A stretch of DNA of 64,000 bases, taken from contig JAAMEZ010000032.1 of the NCBI GenBank assembly GCA_013322215.1, forward strand, positions 62,001 through 126,000. Direction: 5' to 3'. Position numbers and translations under genes: made by a program. The notes beneath the pieces were generated by a model. That model saw only the letters and a list, made by a program, of their open reading frames with translations. It was not told the origin of the DNA and searched no databases. This document shows, one piece after another, positions 1-7,801 of the stretch (within the stretch, counting starts at the first letter, position 1; each line of letters begins with the position of its first letter). Source of the stretch: Martinezella rhizogenes (lineage in GTDB: Bacteria > Pseudomonadota > Alphaproteobacteria > Rhizobiales > Rhizobiaceae).

Positions 1-2800
1 TCGTATGTGCCTCACGGCTGATCGAGCCGAAGGACATGGCGCCCGTCGAGAAGCGCTTGACGATATCGGCAGCCGGCTCGACCTCGTCGACCGAGATCGG
101 CTTGCGGCCGAGCGCATCCGCGCCCTTGATCTTGAAGAGGCCGCGGATCGTGTTCATCCGAAGCGCCGATTCATTGACCATTTCGGAGAATTCGCGATAA
201 CGGTCCTCGGCATTCCCTCGAACGGCATGCTGAAGCGCTGCCACCGCATCCGGCGTCCAGGCGTGGCTTTCGCCGCGCATGCGGTAGGCATATTCGCCGC
301 CGATGTCGAGCGTGCTTGCCAGCAGCGGATCGCGGCCGAAAGCGGACTTGTGACGGGCAACGGTTTCCTCGGCGATCGTCTCGAGGCCGATGCCTTCGAT
401 CATGGTCGCCGTGCCGAAGAAGTATTGGTCGACCAGCTCCTGCTGCAAGCCCACAGCATCGAAGATCTGCGCGCCGCAATAGGATTGATAGGTCGAGATG
501 CCCATCTTCGACATGACCTTGAGGATGCCTTTGCCGACAGCCTTGATGTAGCGGTAGACGACTTCGGTCGCGTCCACTTCCTTCGGGAATTCGCCACGCT
601 GATGCATGTCGAGCAGCGTGTCGAAGGCGAGGTAGGGGTTGATCGCTTCCGCACCATAACCGGCCAGCAGGCAGAAATGATGCACTTCGCGCGGCTCGCC
701 GGTTTCGACGACGATGCCGACCGAGGTACGCAGACCCTTGCGGATCAGGTGATGGTGCACGGCAGCCGTTGCCAGCAGCGCCGGGATCGCGATGCGGTCC
801 GGTCCGATCTGGCGGTCGGAAAGCACGATGATGTTGTAGCCACCGCGAACGGCCGCTTCCGCCCGCTCGCAGAGACGATCGAGCATCTCGGGCATGCCTT
901 CGGCGCCGCGTTCCACATCATAGGTGAAATCGAGCGTCTTGGTGTCGAAGCGATCCTCGGTGTGGCCGATCGAGCGGATCTTTTCGAGATCGCCATTGGT
1001 CAGGATCGGCTGGCGCACTTCCAGACGCTTGGCGTTGGCCATGCCGGTATGGTCGAGCAGGTTCGGGCGCGGGCCGATGAACGACACGAGGCTCATGACC
1101 AGCTCCTCGCGGATCGGATCGATCGGCGGGTTCGTCACCTGCGCGAAGTTCTGCTTGAAGTAGGTGTAGAGCAGCTTCGGCTTGTCGGACATGGCCGAGA
1201 TCGGCGTATCCGTGCCCATCGAGCCGACAGCTTCCTGACCGGTCGTCGCCATCGGCGACATCAGCAGCTTGGTGTCTTCCGTCGTGTAGCCGAAAGCCTG
1301 CTGGCGGTCGAGCAGCGACACGTCGCGGCGCAGCGCGCGCGGCTCCACCGGCTTCAGGTCTTCCAAGATCAGCTGCGTGCGGTTGAGCCAGCTGCGATAG
1401 GGATGCTTGCTCGACAGTTCCGACTTCACCTCGTCGTCGGAGATGATGCGGCCCTTTTCCATGTCGATCAGCAGCATCTTGCCCGGCTGCAGGCGCCACT
1501 TCTGGATGATTTTCTCTTCCTCAACCGGCAGAACGCCGGCTTCGGATGCCATGATGATGCGATCGTCACTGGTGACGAGATAGCGGGCCGGACGCAGGCC
1601 GTTACGGTCGAGCGTCGCGCCGATCTGCTTGCCATCGGTGAAGGCGACGGCGGCGGGACCATCCCACGGCTCCATCAGGGCGGCATGATACTCGTAGAAT
1701 GCCTTGCGCTCGGCAGCCATCAGCTGGTTGCCGGCCCATGCCTCGGGGATGAGCATCATCATGGCGTGCGCCATGGAATAGCCGCCACGCACGAGGAATT
1801 CGAGCGCGTTGTCGAAACAGGCCGTGTCCGACTGCCCCTCATAGGAGATCGGCCAGAGCTTGGAGATATCTTCGCCGAACAGCGGCGAGGAGACCGACGC
1901 TTGGCGGGCAGCCATCCAGTTGACGTTGCCGCGCAGCGTGTTGATTTCACCGTTATGGGCGACCATGCGATAGGGATGCGCAAGCTTCCACGACGGGAAG
2001 GTATTGGTCGAGAAACGCTGGTGCACAAGCGCAACCGCCGTCTCAAAACGCGGATCGGAGAGGTCCTTATAATAGGCGCCGACCTGATAGGCGAGGAACA
2101 TGCCCTTGTAGACGATGGTCGAGCTCGACAGCGAGACCGGGTAGAAGCTGCTCTCCTCGCCCTCATATTCCGCATAGATGCGGTTGGAGATCACCTTGCG
2201 CAGGGTGAAGAGGCGGCGCTCGAACTCCTCGTTCGTGCCCGCGTCGCGGCCAGCGCCGATGAAGACCTGCACATGATGCGGCTCGGTGGCGGCAATATCA
2301 GGCGCCTTCGACAGCGAGGAATTGTCGACCGGCACGTCGCGGAAGCCGAGCAGAACCTGGCCTTCCTCGGCAACGACCTGCGTGATGGCGGTCTTGAAAT
2401 GCTCGATCAGCGCTTCGTCGCGCGGCAGGAAGAAATGGCCGACGCCATACTCGCCGGCCTTCGGAAGGATAACGCCCTGCTTGGCCATTTCCTCGCGGAA
2501 GAAGCGGTCGGGGATCTGCACGAGAATGCCCGCGCCGTCGCCCATCAGCGGATCGGCACCGACGGCACCGCGATGCGTCAGGTTCTCAAGGATGAACAGG
2601 CCGTCGCGCACGATCTGGTGCGACTTCTGGCCCTTCATGTGCGCGACGAAGCCGACACCGCAGGCGTCATGCTCGTTGCGCGGATCGTAAAGGCCCTGTT
2701 TCGGTGGGATGCCAACAGCGCGTTTCGACGTCTTGGCCGTCGCGGCAGCATTGGCTGCAGCGGTCTGGTCAAAACTCGTAAACGTCGTCCTGTTCGTCAT
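1..2800 (-). CDS. gltB: Glutamate synthase (NADPH) large subunit, N-terminal 933 codons; cut by window edge
   Basis: This is the ammonia-assimilating GOGAT large subunit, which transfers the glutamine amide to 2-oxoglutarate. The ATG (complement of 2798-2800) follows CCGGAGG. A propeptide of about 46 residues precedes DACGVGF, so Cys47 should become the N-terminal nucleophile of the class II amidotransferase domain after processing. Further family segments are LTHRGAVGADP, QRFSTNTFPSW and AHNGEINTLRGN. The last readable residues, STGAMSFGSIS, belong to the FMN/synthase domain. The family has about 1,500 residues, so roughly 600 lie outside the window, as presumably does gltD. The opposite strand is open for 1,003 codons here, but its translation has no family features. 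Identity is certain; processing is inferred from the family. Confidence 0.97.
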   Translation of the reverse strand, partial: MTNRTTFTSFDQTAAANAAATAKTSKRAVGIPPKQGLYDPRNEHDACGVGFVAHMKGQKSHQIVRDGLFILENLTHRGAVGADPLMGDGAGILVQIPDRFFREEMAKQGVILPKAGEYGVGHFFLPRDEALIEHFKTAITQVVAEEGQVLLGFRDVPVDNSSLSKAPDIAATEPHHVQVFIGAGRDAGTNEEFERRLFTLRKVISNRIYAEYEGEESSFYPVSLSSSTIVYKGMFLAYQVGAYYKDLSDPRFETAVALVHQRFSTNTFPSWKLAHPYRMVAHNGEINTLRGNVNWMAARQASVSSPLFGEDISKLWPISYEGQSDTACFDNALEFLVRGGYSMAHAMMMLIPEAWAGNQLMAAERKAFYEYHAALMEPWDGPAAVAFTDGKQIGATLDRNGLRPARYLVTSDDRIIMASEAGVLPVEEEKIIQKWRLQPGKMLLIDMEKGRIISDDEVKSELSSKHPYRSWLNRTQLILEDLKPVEPRALRRDVSLLDRQQAFGYTTEDTKLLMSPMATTGQEAVGSMGTDTPISAMSDKPKLLYTYFKQNFAQVTNPPIDPIREELVMSLVSFIGPRPNLLDHTGMANAKRLEVRQPILTNGDLEKIRSIGHTEDRFDTKTLDFTYDVERGAEGMPEMLDRLCERAEAAVRGGYNIIVLSDRQIGPDRIAIPALLATAAVHHHLIRKGLRTSVGIVVETGEPREVHHFCLLAGYGAEAINPYLAFDTLLDMHQRGEFPKEVDATEVVYRYIKAVGKGILKVMSKMGISTYQSYCGAQIFDAVGLQQELVDQYFFGTATMIEGIGLETIAEETVARHKSAFGRDPLLASTLDIGGEYAYRMRGESHAWTPDAVAALQHAVRGNAEDRYREFSEMVNESALRMNTIRGLFKIKGADALGRKPISVDEVEPAADIVKRFSTGAMSFGSISREAHT

Positions 2801-3368
2801 GGTCTTCCCTCCGGTAAGGCCCGCGTCGCGGGCGCTCCTTCGTCCCGCGCGGTCCGTTTCCGGGGCCGACGCGCGACAGCGCTGTTGCATTGTGAAGATC
2901 CGGCCGCGAACCGTGGCCCCATTGAGTGGAACCCGTCGTCAGCGTTTCGCGCCCTGCTATTCCACCGCCGCATTGCCCGCCGCCTCGAAAGACTGGAAAG
3001 GGCATGCTCCCGGTAACTATAGCTCGAAATCCCGACATCGTCAGGACCCTCTAGCGCATCTTCGGCCTTGGCGGCCAAAATAGGACAGCAACCCTGTCCT
3101 AATTCATCAGCTCTATGCCAGAAAGCTTAAGCCTTCGCAAGAGCAAAACGGCAAAATTTCGTCAACGAAAGACGGAAGATTGCCTTTGTTGCATAAATCG
3201 AGCAATAAAGTTTCGCTGCGGCGCATCATTTTATTTGTTGATTGCGCCAATCAATTTCTGTGATGCATTCTTCAAACTCACGCTCTTGATAGGTTTTTGC
3301 ATTGGCGTAATGTCCGGCCAACCCTATCTAATCTAGCCGCAATTCAATCCTTCATCTGGTGCATTTCC
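2801..3368. other. 568-bp gap between divergent gltB and the aldolase gene
   Basis: I see no convincing gene here. The gap should hold both divergent promoters. On the minus strand TTGACG (complement of 3160-3165) could be a -35 box for gltB, but no good -10 follows at 17 bases. A 21-base palindrome lies at 3081-3101 and is listed separately. In-frame codons upstream of the aldolase start, back to 3297, would need a TTG start and do not look like family sequence. Confidence 0.4.
3081..3101. promoter_or_regulatory. Perfect inverted repeat upstream of gltB
   Basis: TAGGACAG and CTGTCCTA are separated by five bases (CAACC). The element lies about 280 bases upstream of the gltB start and also upstream of the divergent aldolase gene. 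It could be an operator or a leader hairpin. No T-run follows on either strand, so it is not an intrinsic terminator. The binding protein is unknown. Confidence 0.3.
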
Positions 3369-4415
3369 ATGTTCTTTGCTTCCGATAACTGGGCCGGCGC
3401 CCATTCCAAAGTCGCCGAACGTCTGCTCGCTGAGTCCAGTGGCTTTGCCTCCGCTTACGGCACAAGCGAGCTCGACCAGCGTGTCGAAGCCAAGTTCGCT
3501 GACATTTTCGAGCGCGAGGTCGCCGTCTTCTTCGTTGCAACGGGTACGGCCGCCAATTCGCTGTCGCTTGCCAGCGTCCAGAAGCCTGGTGGCATCAGCT
3601 TCTGCCATACCGAGGCGCATGTCGCCGAAGACGAGTGCGGTGCGCCCGATTTCTTCAGCGGCGCGCGTCTTGCGACCGTCGACGGTGCTCTCGGCAAGAT
3701 CGATCCCAAGGCGCTCGCCACCAAGATCGCCCGCTTCCCGCAGGATGCCGTGCATCATGGCCGCGCCGCCGCGGTGACGATCACGCAGGCAACGGAAATC
3801 GGCACGGTCTATTCGCTGGATGAGATCGACGCCATCGCCTCCATCACCAAGGCGAACGATCTGCCGCTGCATATGGATGGCGCGCGTTTCGCCAACGCGC
3901 TGGTCGCACTTGGCGCAAGCCCGGCCGAGATGACGTGGAAGCGCGGCGTCGACATCCTCTCTTTCGGCGGCACCAAGAACGGCTGCTGGTGCGCCGAGGC
4001 GATCGTCTTCTTCGATCCGGAGAAGGCCAAGGAGATGCACTTCATCCGCAAGCGCGCCGCCCAGCTTTTCTCCAAATCGCGCTTTATCGCCGCCCAGTTC
4101 GACGGCTATTTCCAGGACGGCCTTTGGCTCGACCTTGCCCGCCATTCCAACAGCATGGCCGGTCGGCTGCGCGCCGGCCTTGAAAAGACCCGCGGCGCTC
4201 GCCTCGCCTGGCCGACGGTTTCGAACGAGATCTTCGCGATCATACCGAAATCTTCCGCCAAGACAGCCGAGGACAAGGGTGCGAAGTTCTACGAATGGCC
4301 GATCCCGGAATCGCAGCCGGATCTCGTCGGCAACGATGAGGCGCTGATCCGCCTTGTCACCAGCTTCGCCACGACCGAGGCCGATGTGGCAAATTTCCTC
4401 GCCTGCCTGGCTTAA
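3369..4415 (+). CDS. Low-specificity L-threonine aldolase / beta-eliminating lyase family protein
   Basis: A 348-residue fold-type I PLP enzyme that cleaves L-threonine or L-allo-threonine to glycine and acetaldehyde. MFFASDNWAG at the N-terminus is typical of the family. HTEAHVAEDECGAPDF, HMDGARFANAL and SFGGTKNGCW follow, with Lys203 in GGTKN as the probable Schiff-base lysine. I chose the ATG at 3369 because homologues begin at FASDN; 24 upstream in-frame codons are open but would need a TTG start. The gene stands alone and is followed by a hairpin. Close relatives can act on phenylserine or other beta-hydroxy amino acids, so substrate range is open. Confidence 0.9.
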   Translation: MFFASDNWAGAHSKVAERLLAESSGFASAYGTSELDQRVEAKFADIFEREVAVFFVATGTAANSLSLASVQKPGGISFCHTEAHVAEDECGAPDFFSGARLATVDGALGKIDPKALATKIARFPQDAVHHGRAAAVTITQATEIGTVYSLDEIDAIASITKANDLPLHMDGARFANALVALGASPAEMTWKRGVDILSFGGTKNGCWCAEAIVFFDPEKAKEMHFIRKRAAQLFSKSRFIAAQFDGYFQDGLWLDLARHSNSMAGRLRAGLEKTRGARLAWPTVSNEIFAIIPKSSAKTAEDKGAKFYEWPIPESQPDLVGNDEALIRLVTSFATTEADVANFLACLA

Positions 4416-4430
4416 CCCGAATGAAAAAGC

Positions 4431-4464
4431 GAGCGCCGGAGCCGGTTGCAGCCGGACGGCGCTC
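4431..4464 (+). terminator. GC-rich hairpin after the aldolase gene
   Basis: GAGCGCCG (4431-4438) pairs with CGGCGCTC (4457-4464), and a short CCGG/CCGG pairing sits inside the loop. It begins about 15 bases after the stop codon. The usual T-run is missing, so termination is likely but not certain. Confidence 0.45.
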
Positions 4465-4487
4465 TCAATAGCGGCAAGGGGTCAGTT

Positions 4488-4619
4488 TTAATTCCGATGG
4501 GCGATTATTGCGAAGTTTGATAGATCGTCGCGATCGGACGCTGGTGCATGATGTACGATCATCGTCATTGCCACGACGCAGGCGACAAGTCCGGAAATGA
4601 AGATGGCACCATATGTCAT
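4488..4619 (-). CDS. Possible 43-residue single-pass membrane protein
   Basis: A short frame starting at ATG (complement of 4617-4619), ten bases after a GGGGGGAT stretch that could act as a ribosome site. The translation has one hydrophobic helix at about residues 4-23 (AIFISGLVACVVAMTMIV) and a polar C-terminus containing DRDD. It lies downstream of the lysR gene on the same strand. No family was recognised. It is reported because helix and ribosome site coincide, but such a short frame can arise by chance. Confidence 0.3.
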   Translation of the reverse strand: MTYGAIFISGLVACVVAMTMIVHHAPASDRDDLSNFAIIAHRN

Positions 4620-4767
4620 CGGAACGACTATCCCCCCGCAATTCACCCATCGCCACCGGAGATAGCAGAACAAGCTGACTTCCGCCTGAAATCGAGTGCA
4701 GCGGAAAAAGAGAAATGGCAGCCGGCAAAATAAATTCCGATCTCATCCACATGATCGGAAAAGAATT

Positions 4768-4800
4768 TTAACGATGCCTGATAGACGACTTCGTCGTTAA
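4768..4800 (-). terminator. Candidate terminator of the lysR gene
   Basis: Read on the minus strand, TTAACGA (complement of 4794-4800) and TCGTTAA (complement of 4768-4774) form a 7-bp stem followed by AATTCTTTT. An inner ACGAC/GTCGT hairpin can form as an alternative. The lysR stop codon lies inside the first arm. Confidence 0.4.
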
Positions 4801-5654
4801 CTTGATCGCGGCCCCCTGACCTTCGCGAGTATATCGTCCGAGAGCGCCTTGACCAAAAGCTGGTCCGCACCTTTGCGCGGCACAAGGACGAATTCCACAT
4901 CTTCGAGGATAGGCAGCCAACCCGGCGCGATCTCCATCAGTCCGGCTGGCGCTGTACTCTTCGGTTGCACAAGGACGCCCATGCCGGCACGCGCCGCCGC
5001 CGTCAAACCGCTGAGGCTGCCGCAGGTGCAGACAATCCGCCACGGCATCTGCTGCCGGCGGAGCGCCTCCAGCGCCACCGCGCGGGTAACGCTCGGCGTG
5101 GGAAAGGCGATCAGCGGCAGCGGCCCTGCCAGCTTGCGAATGCGCTCCGGATCGCGCACCAGCCAGACCAGCGGCTCGCGGTAGACGAGCTTGCCCCTGA
5201 CATCCCCGAGCCGGCGCTTGGCAAGCACGAGATCCAGATCACCATTGTCCTGCATTTCATAAAGCACGCCGCTGAGCGCGACCGTCAGCTCGAGATCGAC
5301 GGACGGATGCGAGCGAACGAATTCCTCAAGAACGTCCGGAAGCTGGCTGGTGACGAAATCCTCGGAAACGCCGAGACGAAGGCTGCCGCGCAGGCTGTTG
5401 CCGGCAAAGAGCTGCCGCACCTCCCCCTCGATCGACAGCATCTGGCGCGCATGACCGAGCAATGCCTCGCCGTCGCCGGTCAGGACGACGCGATGCGTAT
5501 CGCGCGCCAAGAGCTTGCGCCCGAGTTCGGCTTCCAGCCGCTGTATATGCTGGCTGACGGTCGATTGCCCAAGTCCGAGACGCTCCGCCGCCAGCGTGAA
5601 GCTACCCATCTGCTCGACGGCGACGAAGCTGCGCAACTGCGTGAGATCCAGCAC
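4797..5654 (-). CDS. LysR-family transcriptional regulator
   Basis: A 285-residue LysR-type regulator. The winged helix-turn-helix occupies about residues 1-60 (FVAVEQMGSFTLAAERLG, then STVSQHIQRLEAELG). The periplasmic-binding-protein-like co-inducer domain follows from about residue 90. The first codon is GTG (complement of 5652-5654). It is divergent from a bile-acid-symporter-like permease 108 bases away. LysR proteins usually control their divergent neighbour and repress themselves, so permease control is the natural inference. The inducer is unknown. Confidence 0.93.
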   Translation of the reverse strand: MLDLTQLRSFVAVEQMGSFTLAAERLGLGQSTVSQHIQRLEAELGRKLLARDTHRVVLTGDGEALLGHARQMLSIEGEVRQLFAGNSLRGSLRLGVSEDFVTSQLPDVLEEFVRSHPSVDLELTVALSGVLYEMQDNGDLDLVLAKRRLGDVRGKLVYREPLVWLVRDPERIRKLAGPLPLIAFPTPSVTRAVALEALRRQQMPWRIVCTCGSLSGLTAAARAGMGVLVQPKSTAPAGLMEIAPGWLPILEDVEFVLVPRKGADQLLVKALSDDILAKVRGPRSS

Positions 5655-5666
5655 GGCTTATCCCAT

Positions 5667-5705
5667 ATTGTGATAACTGTTATTCCTTGCATCGTGGATC
5701 ACAAT
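5667..5705. promoter_or_regulatory. Candidate LysR operator between divergent genes
   Basis: Two symmetric elements lie in the 108-base divergent gap. ATTGTGAT (5667-5674) pairs with ATCACAAT (5698-5705). ATAACTGTTAT (5673-5683) is an odd-length palindrome of the T-N11-A kind seen in LysR boxes. The position between a LysR gene and its likely target supports operator function; direct evidence is lacking. Confidence 0.45.
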
Positions 5706-5762
5706 AGGTCTATCTGCAAGGAGTAATCATCAAGACTTGCAAATGCGATTGGGGTAGGCACG

Positions 5763-6788
5763 ATGCGCCGCTTTCTTCCAGACACCTTCACCATGCTGCT
5801 GGTGCTCACCGTTCTGACGGCATCCTTCTTTCCGGTGCAGGGGGCAAGCGCTCACTATTTCGGCATTGCCACCAACTTCGCCATTGGCCTTTTGTTCTTC
5901 CTGCATGGCGCGCGCCTCTCGCGCGATGTCGTCATCGCCGGCATGCTGCACTGGCGGCTGCATCTCGTCATCCTGTTGACGACCTTCGGCATCTTTCCGC
6001 TCCTGGTGCTGGCCATGGGCCATATCGTCCCGAACAGCATCCTGCCCGTATCGCTCTATACCGGCATGCTGTTTTTGAGCGTGCTGCCCTCGACCGTGCA
6101 GTCCTCGATCGCCTTCACCTCAATCGCCGGCGGCAATGTGCCGGCCGCGATCTGCTCCGCGTCGGCCTCTAATATCTTCGGCATGTTCCTGACGCCGCTG
6201 CTCGTCGGCATCCTTTTTTCGGTCGGCGGCCAGGGCGGTGGCTTTTCCTGGGATGTTCTGTGGCAGATCATGCTGCAGCTGCTCGCCCCCTTCATCGCCG
6301 GCCAGCTGCTGCAGCCGTGGATCGGCGACTGGATTCGCTCGAAGAAGAAGATCCTGATGCCGGTCGATCGCGGCTCGATCCTCATGGTCGTCTATTCCGC
6401 CTTCAGCGAAGCCGTGGTCGAAGGGCTGTGGCACACATTTTCGGTACTCGACATCGCCACCGTGATCGTCGCCAACATGGTGCTTCTGGCGATGGTAATC
6501 TGCATCACCATGTTCGGCAGCCGTGCTCTCGGTTTCGAAAAAGCCGATGAGATCACCATCACCTTCTGCGGCTCGAAGAAATCGCTGGCAAGCGGCGTGC
6601 CGATGGCCAATGTCATCTTCGCCGGCCAGGGTATCGGCGCCATCGTGCTGCCGCTCATGCTGTTCCATCAGATCCAGCTGATGACATGCGCCGTGCTTGC
6701 CCAGAAATATGCCGATGCCGCCAAGCGGCGCGAGGCTGCGAAGGCACAGGCGGGGACGAAAACGGGCGAAGCGACAAACGCAGCCTAA
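5763..6788 (+). CDS. Bile acid:sodium symporter-like permease (SBF-like family)
   Basis: A 341-residue inner-membrane protein with about ten hydrophobic segments from residue 8 to 315 and a polar, Ala/Lys/Thr-rich C-terminal tail. Features of the SBF-like branch are FAIGLLFFLHGARLS near residue 45, LPSTVQSSIAFTSIAGGN in the middle and FCGSKKSLASGVPMANVIF near residue 280. Members move organic anions or are uncharacterised (the YfeH-like group). The ATG at 5763 follows GGGGTAGG. It is divergent from a LysR gene and ends in a strong terminator, so it is monocistronic. Substrate cannot be read from sequence. Confidence 0.88.
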   Translation: MRRFLPDTFTMLLVLTVLTASFFPVQGASAHYFGIATNFAIGLLFFLHGARLSRDVVIAGMLHWRLHLVILLTTFGIFPLLVLAMGHIVPNSILPVSLYTGMLFLSVLPSTVQSSIAFTSIAGGNVPAAICSASASNIFGMFLTPLLVGILFSVGGQGGGFSWDVLWQIMLQLLAPFIAGQLLQPWIGDWIRSKKKILMPVDRGSILMVVYSAFSEAVVEGLWHTFSVLDIATVIVANMVLLAMVICITMFGSRALGFEKADEITITFCGSKKSLASGVPMANVIFAGQGIGAIVLPLMLFHQIQLMTCAVLAQKYADAAKRREAAKAQAGTKTGEATNAA

Positions 6789-6814
6789 GCTCCGTTGACA
6801 TCGGGTTAAAACAA

Positions 6815-6846
6815 AAGCGGCGCCTGGATAGGCGCCGCTTCTTTTT
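6815..6846 (+). terminator. Strong Rho-independent terminator of the permease gene
   Basis: AAGCGGCGCC (6815-6824) pairs perfectly with GGCGCCGCTT (6831-6840) across a six-base loop. CTTTTT follows. Confidence 0.9.
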
Positions 6847-6916
6847 GATCTTGGGAGGATCAAAGGCATGACGGCCCAAGGCCGTCAGCCTGGACATGAC
6901 GGCCAAGGACCGTCAG
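6845..6916. repeat. Row of short hairpins with a 22-base tandem repeat
   Basis: Between the convergent permease and hsp20 genes, TTGATC/GATCAA (6845-6863) is followed by two near-identical 22-base units at 6867-6888 and 6895-6916. Each begins CATGACGGCC and ends CCGTCAG, and each folds as a hairpin with GACGG/CCGTC arms. On the minus strand they lie directly after the hsp20 stop and may protect or end that mRNA. Confidence 0.5.
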
Positions 6917-6922
6917 TCCGGA

Positions 6923-7387
6923 TTAGTTTATATGTGCCTCGATGGCCTTCGGGGTTTCCACGGGCTCGGCCGCAATGGAGATGCGACGAGGCTTCATGGC
7001 TTCCGGAATGTTGCGCAGCAGATCGATGTGCAGCAAACCATTCTTCAGCGATGCAGCCTGGACCTCGACATGATCGGCGAGCTGGAAACGGCGCTCGAAA
7101 GCACGCTTGGCGATACCGCGATAGAGATATTCGCTGGTCTCAGCCGGCTCTTCGCTCTTTTCGCCCTTGACCTGGAGGACATGGGCGTGGGCCTCGATGC
7201 TCAGTTCCTTTTCATCGAAACCGGCAACGGCCATGGTGATGCGATAGGTGTTTTCACCCGTGCGCTCGATATTGTAGGGCGGATAGGTCTGCGCCTGATC
7301 CGGCTGGCCAAGGCTGTCGAGCATGGTGAAAAGGCGGTCGAAACCAACGGTGGAACGGTAAAGGGGAGAGAAGTCTACGTGACGCAT
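6923..7387 (-). CDS. Small heat-shock protein, Hsp20/IbpA family
   Basis: A 154-residue ATP-independent holdase that binds unfolding proteins in the cytoplasm. The N-terminus MRHVDFSPLYRSTVGFDRLF is typical of rhizobial IbpA-like proteins. The alpha-crystallin domain spans about residues 35-130 (PPYNIERTGENTYRITMAVAG, then LKNGLLHIDLLRNIPE), with a C-terminal PRRISI tail. The ATG is seven bases after AGGAGG. Upstream are a heat-shock sigma-factor promoter and a leader with ROSE-thermometer features, so control is both transcriptional and translational. The downstream hairpins are listed separately. Confidence 0.95.
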   Translation of the reverse strand: MRHVDFSPLYRSTVGFDRLFTMLDSLGQPDQAQTYPPYNIERTGENTYRITMAVAGFDEKELSIEAHAHVLQVKGEKSEEPAETSEYLYRGIAKRAFERRFQLADHVEVQAASLKNGLLHIDLLRNIPEAMKPRRISIAAEPVETPKAIEAHIN

Positions 7388-7487
7388 GGAGTCCTCCTGT
7401 GAGCGACAATTGCGATTTCAATTTTTGTCCCATGACCCCACTCCTGGCGGCCTCGGGACGGTTCCGCGAGCCCGTTTGGCACCCGCA
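7388..7487 (-). promoter_or_regulatory. Probable ROSE-type RNA thermometer in the hsp20 leader
   Basis: The leader predicted from the promoter is about 100 bases, the usual ROSE length. Just before the start it has TCGCT (complement of 7402-7406), a three-base loop, then AGGAGG (complement of 7393-7398). This is the U(U/C)GCU-versus-AGGA arrangement by which ROSE elements mask the ribosome site with a G-G mismatch. Upstream arms CGGGCTCG and CGAGGCCG can pair around a second G-G mismatch. ROSE elements are known in front of rhizobial hsp20 genes. The fold was judged by eye. Confidence 0.6.
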
Positions 7488-7493
7488 GAGTTG

Positions 7494-7522
7494 AGATGGG
7501 GATCGCTTTTCCGGAGTTCAAG
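7494..7522 (-). promoter_or_regulatory. Heat-shock (RpoH/sigma-32) promoter of hsp20
   Basis: Read on the minus strand, CTTGAA (complement of 7517-7522), 15 bases, then CCCCATCT (complement of 7494-7501). This matches the sigma-32 consensus CTTGAA and CCCCATnT closely. It points at the hsp20 gene about 107 bases downstream of the -10 box. Confidence 0.8.
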
Positions 7523-7573
7523 CCCCCTGCGCCGCAACCTTATTTTGCAGAAAATCACTGCGTGAACCGCAGA

Positions 7574-7730
7574 TGAACGGATGGTTCGGAACCCGTTCAG
7601 GCTGGCGGGCCTATCGTCCAAACCATCGGAACACCATCGTCCGATGACTGAAGTGTATCGTCCCTTCTTCTTCAGTCCTTGCTCGGCCGGCGAAGCGGAT
7701 CTCTCTATCTCCGCACGCCGGCCTTTTTTC
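7574..7730 (+). ncRNA. Probable trans-encoded small RNA with terminator, about 150 nt
   Basis: Four consecutive hairpins lie on the plus strand between two minus-strand genes. TGAACG (7574-7579)/CGTTCA (7594-7599) encloses GGTT/AACC. CATCGGA (7624-7630) pairs with TCCGATG (7640-7646). ACTGAAG (7647-7653) pairs with CTTCAGT (7670-7676). Last is GGCCGGCG (7685-7692)/CGCCGGCC (7716-7723) with inner GCGGA/TCCGC and six T. No protein gene precedes this terminator on its strand, so it most simply ends an independent RNA. The 5' end is not defined, no clear promoter was seen, and no family was recognised. Confidence 0.55.
7685..7730 (+). terminator. Strong Rho-independent terminator ending the putative small RNA
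   Basis: An 8-bp perfect GC stem with an inner 5-bp stem is followed by TTTTTT at 7724-7729. On the minus strand the T-run would precede the hairpin, so it acts on plus-strand transcripts only. Confidence 0.85.
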
Positions 7731-7740
7731 TTTTGGATCG

Positions 7741-7801
7741 CCCAAGCAATTCAGGAAAAGTGTGAAGCGGCTTCCGTCCGGAATGGCGTCAAAATCGCTA
7801 C
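7741..7801 (-). repeat. Copy of dispersed ATTCCGGACGG intergenic repeat
   Basis: Read on the minus strand this stretch carries ATTCCGGACGGAAGCCGC followed by TTCACACTTTTCCTGAATTG. The same consensus recurs at 60690-60750 and, degenerate, at 61770-61815. It lies just past the end of the DUF2000 gene. Confidence 0.6.

Noticed and set aside
5..3016. Open frame of 1,003 codons on the plus strand
   Set aside because: It is antisense to gltB, whose translation matches glutamate synthase throughout. The plus-strand translation is Arg/His/Asp-rich without domains, as expected of a shadow in GC-rich DNA.
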